Assembly: GCA_031261425.1 (NCBI GenBank)
Contig: JAISJR010000036.1
Location: forward strand, 1 to 64,000
Direction of reading: 5' to 3'
DNA length: 64,000 bases
DNA from: Planctomycetota bacterium
Lineage (GTDB): Bacteria; Planctomycetota; SZUA-567
Below, piece by piece: positions 32,846 to 42,002 of this stretch (its first letter is position 1; each line of letters starts with the position of its first letter). The notes under the pieces are model-generated. The model was not told the DNA's origin, made no database searches, and worked only from the letters and a program-made list of their open reading frames with translations. Both the position numbers and the translations under genes were made by a program.

Positions 32846-33909
32846 ATCGCTTGCTGTTGGTCGTATTCCTGCAACGCCTCGACCAATTTGTCGAGTTTGC
32901 CGGCGATGATGTCGGAGAGGGAGAAGTTGCGATTGAGCCGGTGGTCGGAACAGCGGTCTTGCGGAAAGTTGTAAGTGCGGACGCGCTCGGAGCGGTCGCC
33001 GCTCCCGACTTGTTCGCGCCGCTCTTTGGCGCGCGCCGCTTCCTCTTCGCGTTTTTTCATTTCGCTCAACCGCGCGCGCAACACCCGCATCGCCTTGCTT
33101 TTGTTTTTGTTTTGGCTTTTTTCGTCGCCGACGTGGACGATTAATCCGGTCGGGAGGTGCAAAATGCGAATGGCGCTTTCGGTTTTATTGACGTTCTGCC
33201 CGCCCGGTCCGGTGGATTTGATGGTCTCAATGCGCAAGTCCTGCGGCTTGATTTCGATTTCGTATTCTTCGACTTCCGGCAACACCGCCACCGTCGCCGC
33301 CGAGGTGTGAATCCGTCCCTGATTTTCCGTTTCGGGAACGCGCTGGACGCGATGTCCGCCGCCTTCGTATTTCAAGGCGCTGAACGCGCCCGCGCCCTGC
33401 ACCGACACCACGACTTCTTTGATGCCGCCCTGCTCGCTGGGACTGAGCGAGACCTCCTCGACTTTCCAGCCGCGCGAACCGGCGTAGTTCATATACATTC
33501 GCAGTAAATCGCCGGCGAACAGCGCGGCTTCCTCGCCGCCGGTGCCGGCGCGGATTTCCACCATCACGTTGCGGTTGTCCTCGGCGGTTTTGCCGAAAAT
33601 CAATTCGTGCAGTTCGGCTTCGCCGGCGGCGACGACCGGCGCGAGGGCGGCGATTTCGTCTTTGGCGAGTTGCCGCATTTCGGCGTCCTCGGCGGGATTG
33701 TCGGCGATTTCGCGATTGTCCGCGACGGCGGCGAGCAGTTTTTGATAAGCGCGATATTTTTCCATCGCCTCGCGCAACGTGCCGTATTCGCGCAACACGT
33801 CGGGATAATTCGGCGACAACGCGCCCGCGGCGGAGTTGACCGTTTGCTCCAATTCGACGAACCGCGCGAGACGGTCGTTTAATTTTGTCGCGACGAGTTC
33901 GGGGAGCAT
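32842..33909 (-). CDS. prfA: Peptide chain release factor 1
   Basis: Ends translation at UAA and UAG. The 355-aa protein has the catalytic GGQ at about 236-238 (STGPGGQNVNKTESAIRI) and the RF1-type codon-recognition PxT as PET near 192-194 (QRVPETENQGRIHTSA), which separates it from RF2 (SPF). AGTGGEEAALFAGDLLRMY is also characteristic. There is no Shine-Dalgarno, a GGGAAAA array abutting the ATG instead. prmC, the usual neighbour, is absent. The gene itself ends with TGA. Confidence 0.97.
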   Translation of the reverse strand: MLPELVATKLNDRLARFVELEQTVNSAAGALSPNYPDVLREYGTLREAMEKYRAYQKLLAAVADNREIADNPAEDAEMRQLAKDEIAALAPVVAAGEAELHELIFGKTAEDNRNVMVEIRAGTGGEEAALFAGDLLRMYMNYAGSRGWKVEEVSLSPSEQGGIKEVVVSVQGAGAFSALKYEGGGHRVQRVPETENQGRIHTSAATVAVLPEVEEYEIEIKPQDLRIETIKSTGPGGQNVNKTESAIRILHLPTGLIVHVGDEKSQNKNKSKAMRVLRARLSEMKKREEEAARAKERREQVGSGDRSERVRTYNFPQDRCSDHRLNRNFSLSDIIAGKLDKLVEALQEYDQQQAM

Positions 33910-34014
33910 AGGAAAAGGGAAAAGGGAAAAGGGAAAAGGGAAAAGAAAAAAGGAAAGGGAAAAGAAATTAAAACACGCTTACTCTTCCCTTTTCCCTCTT
34001 CCCTTTTCCCGTCT
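33908..34014. repeat. GGGAAAA heptamer hairpin cassette, copy 4
   Basis: Four GGGAAAA units directly before the prfA ATG, a short AT-rich centre (AATTAAAACACGCTTACTC), then CCCTTTT/CCCTCTT units ending at the stop of the hybrid kinase (TAGAGACGGGAAAAGGG on the minus strand). It spans the entire gap between the two genes. Confidence 0.85.
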
Positions 34015-37000
34015 CTACTTCAAGTATTTCATCAACGCGCGCGCGAGGATGCCCGACTCGACCGGTTTGGCGATGTGCGCGTTCATCCCGCTGGCGAGGG
34101 ATTTTTGCACGTCGTCCTCGTAGGCGTTGGCGCTCACCGCCACAATCGGCAACGTTTTCGCGTCGGCGCGCGGGAGCGACCGGATTGCCCGCGTCGCCGC
34201 GTAACCGTCCATCGTCGGCATCCGAATATCCATAAAAATTATGTCGTAATAGCCGTTCGGCGCGGCGCAGAACATTTTGAGCGCCTGGTCGCCGTCGTTC
34301 GCCTCTTCCACCGTCATCCCCGTTTCTTCCAACATCGCAATCATTACGAGACGGTTCACTTCGATATCGTCCACCATCAACGCGCGTTTGTTGGCGAAGA
34401 TGCCGGTTACGTCAACCTCCGCGGCGAGCGCGGACGCCGCCTTTTCGTCGATGTCGAACCACAAGGTAAAATAAAATTCACTGCCCGCCGCCGGCGCGCT
34501 CGCGACTTTGATTTCGCCGCCGAACAGGTTGACGACCTTTTGCGCCAGCGCCAAGCCGATGCCGATGCCCTTGGCGGACTCGCGCCCTTCGCGGTCGCCG
34601 GACTCAAATTCGTTGAACAGCGACGCCATCGCTTCCGGCGCGATGCCGACGCCGGTGTCGCGGACGCTGAACCGGACTTGCAACCGCCGCTCGTCCAACG
34701 CCGTTTGTTCAATCTGCAAATGCACCGCGCCGCGCTCGGTGAACTTGACCGCGTTGCTTAACAAACTCATCAGCACCTGCCGCAAGCGCAAGCCGTCGAA
34801 CACCAGCGGCGCGGACAACTCGCCGACCGTCGCCGTAAAAGACAATTGTTTGTCGAGGCATTTCGGCTCGATGATATTGATTAAGATTTGCGCGAAGTCC
34901 GCCATATTCACCGGCGCCGCCTGCAACCGCAACGTGCCGTTTTCGATTTTCGCCAAATCCAGAATGTCGTTCAACATTCGCAACAAATGCCGCGCCGCCT
35001 TTTTGATTTCGACGAGGTCGTCCCGCAATTTTTGCGCCGCGCCGTCGCCGTCGGGTATTTTTTCGACGCACAGTTCCATCGGGCGCGTCATTCCGATAAT
35101 CGCGTTGAGCGGCGTGCGGATTTCGTGGCTCATCATCCGCAAAAATTCGCTCTTGTGGGCGCTGGCGCGATTGGCGTCGTCCACCGCTTTTTTGAGCGCC
35201 AGATTCTTTTTCGTGATTTCCGTCACGTCAATCGAGGTGATGATATAGCCGACGCGACTGCCGTCCTTTTCCAGCACGTAATCGGCAAGACCGCGGTAAT
35301 AGGCGTCGGTGTCCTTGAAATACATCGGCTTCGACTCGCCCCCGTGCCGCAACGCCGTTATCGGGCAATACTCCGAATGGTAAGGATAGATGCTGACCTT
35401 GGCGTAGGATTGTAGCCGCGCTTGATTCAGCGTCATTTTTATCAGTTTCAGGCAGATGTCGTTGACGTAGATGACGCGCAACTGACTGTCGGTGATGACC
35501 AGCGGCATATTGACGTTGTTGACGATGTTGTCCGCCATATCGTCGAAGCAGTCCGCCAACAATCCGAACTCGTCTTTGACGGGCGAGCGGAAGCGGAAAT
35601 AGCGCTCGCCGGCGCGGAAGCGGGAAATGCCGTTCGTCAAATGCGTCAACCGCTTGGTCAAGAACGACGCCATCCAAATCGCGACGCCGATAACCAGCGC
35701 GATTAAAACGAGCGTCGAAACGGACATCTGCCAAATCGTTTCGCGCAGATTGTCGCCAATCGATTTATGCAACAAATCGCCCATCGCGACGACCGGCTGT
35801 TGGAAATCGTCCAACCCCGCGCCGATCGCGATAAAGCCGAAGCCGCGCCGGTTGCCCTGCGCTTCGGGACTGTATTGTCCGGTGTAATAGGGAATGGCGG
35901 CGGCGGTCGTCAACTTATACAAGCCGCTCCATAAAATATAAAACGAGCCGGAGCCGCCGTCGCCGGTCAAGTCCATCCAACCGGTGCATTGCGGCGCGTT
36001 GTTCAGATAGCGTCCGTCCAAGCCGACCAAACCGAGCGCGGTCAATTCCGCCGCCGGACGTTTGGCGCGCGACTGAAACGCCGGCGAATTTTTATCGCCG
36101 GTCCACGGCTGATAGTCGGGCAACGCGGCGATGTAATCCTGCCAGTCGGCGCGGTCGTAGCCCTTGTCAAGCATATCGCGATACATCGACGTTTCGAGCC
36201 ACGGCGTTTCCGGTTTGCCGGTGTCGGGGTTGAAGCCGCAAATCGAATGGTGGCGCGGGTGGACGATGCTACGGCACCGATAGTCCCAAATGAAAGCGTA
36301 GTTGCCGTTGGAAGCGTCGGACACTTCGGTGTAGCGTTCGTGGAGCGGGTGCAGGTGGTCGATGCGTTCGATGATGTGGTCGGTGTTCAACGCCAGCGAG
36401 ACATAGCCGACGACCTCATTGGCGGAATTCGTTACCGGCGTTACCCAGCGGACAATGCCCTCGAAGCGACGACCGTTGGGGTTTTCGTGTCCGGCGAACG
36501 CTTCGTTTTCCGGGTCGAAGCGGATATTTTTCAGTTCATAGACGAGTTCCCGCAAGTCGCGGTGGGGCTGTAAATCCGCCGCCATTTGCGCGATGGTGAT
36601 GCCGGCTTGCGGCAGTTCTTTCTGCCAATGTTCGAGCGCCGCGATGGACTCTTGATGCGCGTCGGCGCCGGCGGCGGTGTCGGCGGCGGCGCGCAACTGC
36701 GTCAGGCGACCGGCGACCATTTTTAGCGCGATGCGCTTGGGCGTGTACATTCCGACAAAATGCGACGGCACATACGCGCCGATGACGTCGGAAACATAGA
36801 TGCCGTCCGCGCCTAATTTCGGCAATTCGCGCCAAAAGTCCTCCGCCCCCAAATAGGTGTTGGCGCGATTGGCGACGTTGACCAATGCCGCGTTGAGCGG
36901 GTGATATTTTTTCGTCGAATTGGGCGACACGTATTTGACGAGTTGATTGCCGCGCAAATCGATAAACGCGATTTCGTCCCACAGCGGCGCGGAGATTTTT

Positions 37001-37608
37001 TTACTCCGGCTGTTCATAAAATCGTTCGGCGCGCGATGATGAAAACCGGTGCCGTCGATTTCACCGTCGTTTTCGGCGTTGGTCGAAACGTTCTCGTCGG
37101 ACGCGAACGCGGCGGCGTGCGGCGGTTGCCAAGACATTCCGTCGGGCGCGAGCACCCATTTTTCGTTCGGACGCACCAAACTGCTGACCAAACTTTCGCC
37201 GAGTTTGGCGTAAAGACCGTGCAGACGGTCGCGATTGGCTTCGCTGGTCAGCGGAATATCGTCGCTTAATCTGGCGACGGCGCGGACGTCGCCGTCGCGG
37301 GCGTATAAAAATCTGGCGACGGCGTAGGCGGCGTCGGTGGTCTGTCGCTCGATGTTTTCGACCGCGCTGTTGTTGACGGCGTTCCGCGAGGTCTGGACGG
37401 CGATGACGTTGAGCAGTTTGCCGAGATTGTCGATTTGCCACCACGCGATGGCGGCAAGACACAATAACGGAATGACTTTGACCAAGAGGAAAATGATGAT
37501 GAGTTTGGCGCGCAAACTCAATTGCGCCTCCGCGCCCCGCGCGCCCTCCCCGTTCTCGGCGGACGCGCCGTCCTCGGCGGCAAGGTTGTAGGGATAGACG
37601 TCGCTCAT
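34015..37608 (-). CDS. Hybrid sensor histidine kinase (large periplasmic sensor, HAMP, PAS, HisKA, HATPase, REC)
   Basis: An 1197-aa inner-membrane sensor. Order: cytoplasmic start; helix 1 (LIIIFLLVKVIPLLCLAAIA, about 35-55); a periplasmic region of about 560 residues, probably dCache-like (RFEGIVRWVTPVTNSANEVV; YVSLALNTDHI); helix 2 (STLVLIALVIGVAIWMASFL); HAMP; PAS (NMPLVITDSQLRVIYVNDIC); HisKA with the phosphoacceptor in LRMMSHEIRTPLNAIIGM; HATPase (LMSLLSNAVKFTERG; DTGVGIAPEAM; GIGLALAQKVVNLFGG); and a C-terminal receiver (MVDDIEVNRLV; IIFMDIRMPTMDGY; AHIAKPV). GGAG lies 8 nt before the ATG. A separate output regulator is not adjacent. A 6-bp tandem repeat lies just upstream. Confidence 0.95.
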   Translation of the reverse strand: MSDVYPYNLAAEDGASAENGEGARGAEAQLSLRAKLIIIFLLVKVIPLLCLAAIAWWQIDNLGKLLNVIAVQTSRNAVNNSAVENIERQTTDAAYAVARFLYARDGDVRAVARLSDDIPLTSEANRDRLHGLYAKLGESLVSSLVRPNEKWVLAPDGMSWQPPHAAAFASDENVSTNAENDGEIDGTGFHHRAPNDFMNSRSKKISAPLWDEIAFIDLRGNQLVKYVSPNSTKKYHPLNAALVNVANRANTYLGAEDFWRELPKLGADGIYVSDVIGAYVPSHFVGMYTPKRIALKMVAGRLTQLRAAADTAAGADAHQESIAALEHWQKELPQAGITIAQMAADLQPHRDLRELVYELKNIRFDPENEAFAGHENPNGRRFEGIVRWVTPVTNSANEVVGYVSLALNTDHIIERIDHLHPLHERYTEVSDASNGNYAFIWDYRCRSIVHPRHHSICGFNPDTGKPETPWLETSMYRDMLDKGYDRADWQDYIAALPDYQPWTGDKNSPAFQSRAKRPAAELTALGLVGLDGRYLNNAPQCTGWMDLTGDGGSGSFYILWSGLYKLTTAAAIPYYTGQYSPEAQGNRRGFGFIAIGAGLDDFQQPVVAMGDLLHKSIGDNLRETIWQMSVSTLVLIALVIGVAIWMASFLTKRLTHLTNGISRFRAGERYFRFRSPVKDEFGLLADCFDDMADNIVNNVNMPLVITDSQLRVIYVNDICLKLIKMTLNQARLQSYAKVSIYPYHSEYCPITALRHGGESKPMYFKDTDAYYRGLADYVLEKDGSRVGYIITSIDVTEITKKNLALKKAVDDANRASAHKSEFLRMMSHEIRTPLNAIIGMTRPMELCVEKIPDGDGAAQKLRDDLVEIKKAARHLLRMLNDILDLAKIENGTLRLQAAPVNMADFAQILINIIEPKCLDKQLSFTATVGELSAPLVFDGLRLRQVLMSLLSNAVKFTERGAVHLQIEQTALDERRLQVRFSVRDTGVGIAPEAMASLFNEFESGDREGRESAKGIGIGLALAQKVVNLFGGEIKVASAPAAGSEFYFTLWFDIDEKAASALAAEVDVTGIFANKRALMVDDIEVNRLVMIAMLEETGMTVEEANDGDQALKMFCAAPNGYYDIIFMDIRMPTMDGYAATRAIRSLPRADAKTLPIVAVSANAYEDDVQKSLASGMNAHIAKPVESGILARALMKYLK

Positions 37609-37638
37609 TGATGCTTCTCCGACCTGTATGTAATTAAG

Positions 37639-37738
37639 AGTGGGAGTGGGAGTGGGAGTGGGAGTGGGAGTGGGAGTGGGAGTGGGAGTGGGAGTGGGAG
37701 TGGGAGTGGGAGTGGGAGTGGGAGTGGGAGTGGGAGTG
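37639..37738. repeat. Hexanucleotide tandem repeat (GTGGGA), about 16.7 copies
   Basis: One hundred bases of perfect AGTGGG units, 31-130 bp upstream of the hybrid-kinase start codon, i.e. in its leader or promoter. Such tracts change length by slippage. Read as protein it would give (Val-Gly)n, but the frame has no support as a gene. Confidence 0.95.
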
Positions 37739-37770
37739 CTTCTCCGCCACCGCCCGCTAATTCACTGCCC

Positions 37771-37853
37771 GCTATTCATTAATCACTACTCACCGACCAC
37801 TGCTCACTGCCGACTGTTCACTGACCACTGCTCACTGTTCCTGACCACTGTAA
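37771..37853. repeat. NNNACTG heptamer array
   Basis: CTCACTG, CCGACTG, TTCACTG, ACCACTG, CTCACTG, then TTCCTG and ACCACTG: 7-nt spaced ACTG. The same units appear at about 3893-3910 before mtaD. It is another heptamer type in the same intergenic role. Confidence 0.7.
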
Positions 37854-37982
37854 AGTGCGGGTATTATTAAAACTGCCCGTTTATTGCAAGAGGCGAACGC
37901 ACATTTGCGGGCGGATTCTTGCGCCGGCTTGCGGCGGCGCCATTCATCGCGCCGGATTGCGCGGTGGGCGCCGGATTGCGGT

Positions 37983-38167
37983 GGCTCTATTCAATTGCCA
38001 CGCCCTTCAGGGCGTGGTTAGCGCCTCTCTAAATAATGGGCTTTAGCCCAAACAATAATTCGGCTAAAGCCGATGGAATGAAACCACATTCTCTAATTTT
38101 GGGCTAAAGCCCTTTTCTTTTTTGCCCGCCAACCACGCCTTAAAAGGCGTGGCAATTGAATAGAGCC
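37983..38167. repeat. GGCTCTATTCAATTGCCACG inverted-repeat element, copy 1
   Basis: Terminal arms GGCTCTATTCAATTGCCACG and CGTGGCAATTGAATAGAGCC are exact inverted repeats. Inside are CGCCCTTCAGGGCG, GGGCTTTAGCCC, GGCTAAAGCC and GGGCTAAAGCCC stems. A second, diverged copy is at 49644. Located between mfd (end) and the kinase promoter region; no ORF. Confidence 0.85.
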
Positions 38168-38219
38168 GTCGCCATTTGAGAATCAAATTCCGCCATTCGT
38201 CATTCGTAATTTTTAATTC
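38168..38219. repeat. AATTTTTAATT tract at the mfd 3' end
   Basis: CCATTCGTCATTCGTAATTT and TTAATTC run up to the mfd stop codon. It is one arm of the AATTAAAAATT-type tracts seen at 1722, 42866, 49806 and 61025. Confidence 0.5.
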
Positions 38220-41200
38220 TTACCCGTCCTCCTGCACCCCCGGCAAAATCTGGATGGCGCCGTCCGCCGCCGCCAACGCCGCGAGCGTTTCGCGCTCGTC
38301 GGAGCGAAGCGTCAGCGTAATCGTTTCGCCGCCGGTGAAGCCGGTGTAGCGGCAAAAATACCGTTGCCCGCCCGCGATAAGCGTTACCGGTCCGAACGCC
38401 CGCGGGTCAAAATCGTCCCGCGCCACCGTCGCCGACACGACGCCCAATTCCATTTCGACGGACAGCGCCCGCGCCGTTGCCGCCGCCGGGCGCGCCGCCG
38501 CGACGGGCGCTTGATAACTTTGTTTCCGCAAGCCCGCCGCCAACCGTTTCACTTCGGCGGTCGGCACGCTAAACGCGGGCTCGACCGGCGAGATTACCGG
38601 CAACGCGAAACCGGCGGGAGTGTCGGTAGTATGGGCGTCCGCGTTCGCCGCCGCGTCAAACCATTCGTCGCGTCCGGCGGCGAGCAGTCGCGCGTCCGTT
38701 TCGAGCGCCGTCAAAATCCGTCCCGCCGCGTCCGCGAAATTTTCCTGCGGATTGAGCAACGCCACGCGCCAGCGGCGCTCGCGGAGCGGCGTTACTTTCC
38801 GCCCGCAGAATTGCAACTTGGCGATTTCGTCGTTGCCGCCCGCCGCCGTCAAGCCGACCACCACCGCGTCGTCGAGCCGCCCCAAATAATTGACGTTGAC
38901 CGCCCGCGCCCGCCCGCGCAATTTTTGGTCGGCGAACAACGCCCGCGCCGCGGCGGGAATTGCGCCGTAGCGGTCGCGCAAATAATTCTCCGCCCGCGCC
39001 AATTCCGCGTCCGTGTCCGCCGCGTTTAACTTGCGATAAAAATCCACGCGCTGTTCCGGCGACGACAGATAATCCGTCGGCAAATACGCCGCCGCGCCCA
39101 AATCCAACTCAACCGGCTCGCTTTCCCGCTCGGTGTCGCCGCGCAATTCCGCCACCGATTTTTCGAGCAAGCGGCAATACAATTCAAAGCCGACGACGTT
39201 GATGTGTCCCGATTGCTCGCTCCCTAAAATGTTGCCGGCGCCGCGAATTTCGAGGTCGCGCATCGCAATCCGAAAGCCGGCGCCGAGTTCCGAATACTCT
39301 TCGAGCGCCTGCAACCGGCGCCGCGCCTCCGGCGTCGCCGGTCGTTGCGCCGGCAATAGAAAATACGCATACGCCTGATATTTGTAGCGCCCGACGCGCC
39401 CGCGCAACTGGTGCAATTGCCCCAAGCCAAAATGGTCGGCGTCGTTGACGAGTAGCGTGTTGACCGTCGGCATATCGACGCCCGCCTCGATGATGGTGGT
39501 GCAAATCAGCACGTCGCTTTCCCGCGCCAAAAACGCGCTCATCGCCGCATACAATTGCCGTTCGTCCATCTGCCCGTGCGCCACCGTGAAACGCGCCTCG
39601 GGAACGAGCGCCCGCAATTTGTCCGCCCACGCTTGAATGTTGTGGACGCGGTTATGCAAAAAAAACGTTTGTCCGCCCCGCGCCAGTTCGCGCAAAATCA
39701 CCCGCCGGATTAACTCGTCGTGGACGCGGGTAACCTCGGTCCGAATCGCCTGCCGCTCGGTCGGCGGCGTCGTCAAATTGGAAATGTCGCGCAATTTCAG
39801 CATCGCCAAATTCAGCGTGCGCGGAATCGGCGTCGCCGTCATCGTCAGCACATCGACGCTCGTCCGCCATTTTTTCAGCCGCTCTTTTTGCTCCACGCCG
39901 AAACGTTGCTCCTCGTCAATCACCGCCAAGCCGAGATTCTTAAACTCCACGTCGGCGGAAAGCAAGCGATGCGTGCCGATGATGATGTCCACTTTGCCGG
40001 CGCGCAAATCGGCGAGCGTCTGCCGCAAATCGCCGGTTTCGCTGAACCGCGACACGCCTTCGACGCGCACCGGATAATCCGCCAGACGCTCGCGAAAGGT
40101 GCGAAAATGCTGTTCCGCCAAAATCGTCGTCGGCACCAAGACCGCGACCTGATAGCCGCCGCGCACGGCTTTGAACGCCGCCCGCAACGCGACTTCGGTT
40201 TTGCCGAAACCGACGTCGCCGCACAGCAATCTATCCATCGGCGTCGCTTTCTCTTGGTCGGCTTTGACCTCGTTGATTGCCGCCAACTGGTCGGGCGTTT
40301 CTTCATACGGAAACGCCGCGTCGAATTCTTTTTGCAGAGTGTCGTCGGCGGGCATCGCGACGCCGGGTTGCGCCGCCCGCGCCGCCTGCAAGCGCAACAA
40401 ATCCTGCGCGAGGTCTTTCGTCGCCGCCGCCGCCGCTTCTTTGCGCCGCGCCCATTGTCCGCCGCCGAGTTTCGACAACGGCGGGCGTCCCGCCCCGCCG
40501 CCGATATAACGTTGCACCAACTCGATATGCGACAGCGGCACGTATAAATTCGCGTCGTCGGCAAAACGGAGTTTGAGAAAATCCTGCGTCGTGCCGTCGT
40601 GCGTCAGCGTTTCGACGCCCTCGTAAAGCGCGATGCCGTGCGCGATATGCACGACGTAATCGCCGCCCCGCAAATCGGTGAAGGCGCTAATCGGCGAGGT
40701 CTTTCTTTTCGCCGGCGGACGGCGCAACGCCACGCGCCCTAAAATTTCCTGCTCGGTAACGAAGGCGTATTTCTCTTTCTCGCAAACGAAACCGGCGGAC
40801 AAAAAACCGACGGCGAATTGCATTTGCGCCGACAGCGCCGGTTGCTTTTCGCCGACCAATTCACGAAACCGCTTGCCGGCGGCAAGGTTGTGACTGACGG
40901 CGGTGATGACGATTTCCCGCGCGGCAAGCCGCGTCAGTTCGGCGAGCGCGACTTCGAGATTATGCTCGATGCGGGCTAAACCGGCGCAGGGCAAAGTTAC
41001 GACGGCGGGGGCAGTCAGCGGCAAACCGGCGTCGCGGCAAGCCGCAAGCAAAACGTCAATTTCGCCGGTCGCAAATTCGGGAATGATTAACAAGGGCTGG
41101 GCGGTCAAGCGCGCGAAAATTTCCGGCGGCGAGTAGAGCGGCGACGGCGCGGTAAAACCGGAATGATACAGCGCCGCCGCCCCCGCGACTTTTTCCGGCG

Positions 41201-41987
41201 CGACGATTAACACGGCGGTCGCGGCGGTCAAATAATCGGTCAGCCGGCAAGTGTTCCGCGCCGCGTCGGCGAAATGGTCGCGCGTGATGTCGATGACGGT
41301 CAGCGCCGCGTCCGTCGGCGCTTCGCCGGTTTGCGTCGCCGGGTCGAAATAACGCGCGGTCTCGACGACGTCGCCGAAAAATTCCAACCGGACGGGACGC
41401 TCGGCAAAAAACGGAAAGACATCGACGATGCCGCCGCGCCGCGCGTATTCGCCGGGCAGTTCGACGGCTTCGACGTTGGTGAAACCGGCGGCTTGCAGAC
41501 GCGCGGTCAGCGTCAGCGGCGTAATTTCGTCGCCGGCGGCGACAGTCATCTTGCCTTGTTCAAGTTGCTCCGGCGGCAACGCGGGTTGAAGCAACGCCGC
41601 CGCCGTCGTAACGAGCAGGAGCGGCGCGGCGGCAGTGAGAGCGCGAAGCGCGTTTAATCGCTGTTGCGCGATGTCGAGGTCGGGATTTTCGGTTTCGCCG
41701 GGGAGCGATTCGTAAGGTGGAAACAACAAGGCGGGCGCGCCCCAATAAGCGCCGTCGGCGGCGAGTTGTTCGGCTTCTTCCGGCGTGGCGGCGATTAACC
41801 AGAGCCGGTCGGACCACGCGGCGGAAAAATCGGCGGCGAATTTGCCGGCGGCGCCGCCGGCGGCGTTGTTGACGACGACCGGCTTGCCCGCCCGCAACGC
41901 CGCCGCCGCGTCCGCGGCGCCCGCAAACGGCGGAATGGATTGGCGAGCGCGTTTTTTCATTAGAACTTGAGTTGTTTCGGCAACCAT
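38220..41987 (-). CDS. mfd: Transcription-repair coupling factor Mfd
   Basis: ATP-driven translocase that removes stalled RNA polymerase and recruits UvrA. The 1255-aa chain shows the UvrB-like N-terminal module (LFPPYESLPGETENPDLDIA; LPGEYARRGGIVDVFPFFAE), the RNA-polymerase interaction domain (GDYVVHIAHGIALYEGVETL), a RecG-like helicase core (LLCGDVGFGKTEVALRAAFK as Walker A, AVIDEEQRFGVEQKERLKKW as DEEQ box, TMTATPIPRTL, TTIIEAGVDMP, QLHQLRGRVGRYKYQAYAYF), and a C-terminal domain of about 200 residues. No good ribosome site; the first ATG is used, but one nine codons later is possible. Confidence 0.97.
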   Translation of the reverse strand: MVAETTQVLMKKRARQSIPPFAGAADAAAALRAGKPVVVNNAAGGAAGKFAADFSAAWSDRLWLIAATPEEAEQLAADGAYWGAPALLFPPYESLPGETENPDLDIAQQRLNALRALTAAAPLLLVTTAAALLQPALPPEQLEQGKMTVAAGDEITPLTLTARLQAAGFTNVEAVELPGEYARRGGIVDVFPFFAERPVRLEFFGDVVETARYFDPATQTGEAPTDAALTVIDITRDHFADAARNTCRLTDYLTAATAVLIVAPEKVAGAAALYHSGFTAPSPLYSPPEIFARLTAQPLLIIPEFATGEIDVLLAACRDAGLPLTAPAVVTLPCAGLARIEHNLEVALAELTRLAAREIVITAVSHNLAAGKRFRELVGEKQPALSAQMQFAVGFLSAGFVCEKEKYAFVTEQEILGRVALRRPPAKRKTSPISAFTDLRGGDYVVHIAHGIALYEGVETLTHDGTTQDFLKLRFADDANLYVPLSHIELVQRYIGGGAGRPPLSKLGGGQWARRKEAAAAATKDLAQDLLRLQAARAAQPGVAMPADDTLQKEFDAAFPYEETPDQLAAINEVKADQEKATPMDRLLCGDVGFGKTEVALRAAFKAVRGGYQVAVLVPTTILAEQHFRTFRERLADYPVRVEGVSRFSETGDLRQTLADLRAGKVDIIIGTHRLLSADVEFKNLGLAVIDEEQRFGVEQKERLKKWRTSVDVLTMTATPIPRTLNLAMLKLRDISNLTTPPTERQAIRTEVTRVHDELIRRVILRELARGGQTFFLHNRVHNIQAWADKLRALVPEARFTVAHGQMDERQLYAAMSAFLARESDVLICTTIIEAGVDMPTVNTLLVNDADHFGLGQLHQLRGRVGRYKYQAYAYFLLPAQRPATPEARRRLQALEEYSELGAGFRIAMRDLEIRGAGNILGSEQSGHINVVGFELYCRLLEKSVAELRGDTERESEPVELDLGAAAYLPTDYLSSPEQRVDFYRKLNAADTDAELARAENYLRDRYGAIPAAARALFADQKLRGRARAVNVNYLGRLDDAVVVGLTAAGGNDEIAKLQFCGRKVTPLRERRWRVALLNPQENFADAAGRILTALETDARLLAAGRDEWFDAAANADAHTTDTPAGFALPVISPVEPAFSVPTAEVKRLAAGLRKQSYQAPVAAARPAAATARALSVEMELGVVSATVARDDFDPRAFGPVTLIAGGQRYFCRYTGFTGGETITLTLRSDERETLAALAAADGAIQILPGVQEDG

Positions 41988-42002
41988 TAGGGGTTAAAAA
42001 TT

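Noticed and set aside
37640-37870. Plus-strand frame starting with a long (Val-Gly)n run
   Set aside because: It is only the hexanucleotide repeat translated, starts at an internal GTG, has no ribosome site, and its second half is another heptamer repeat.
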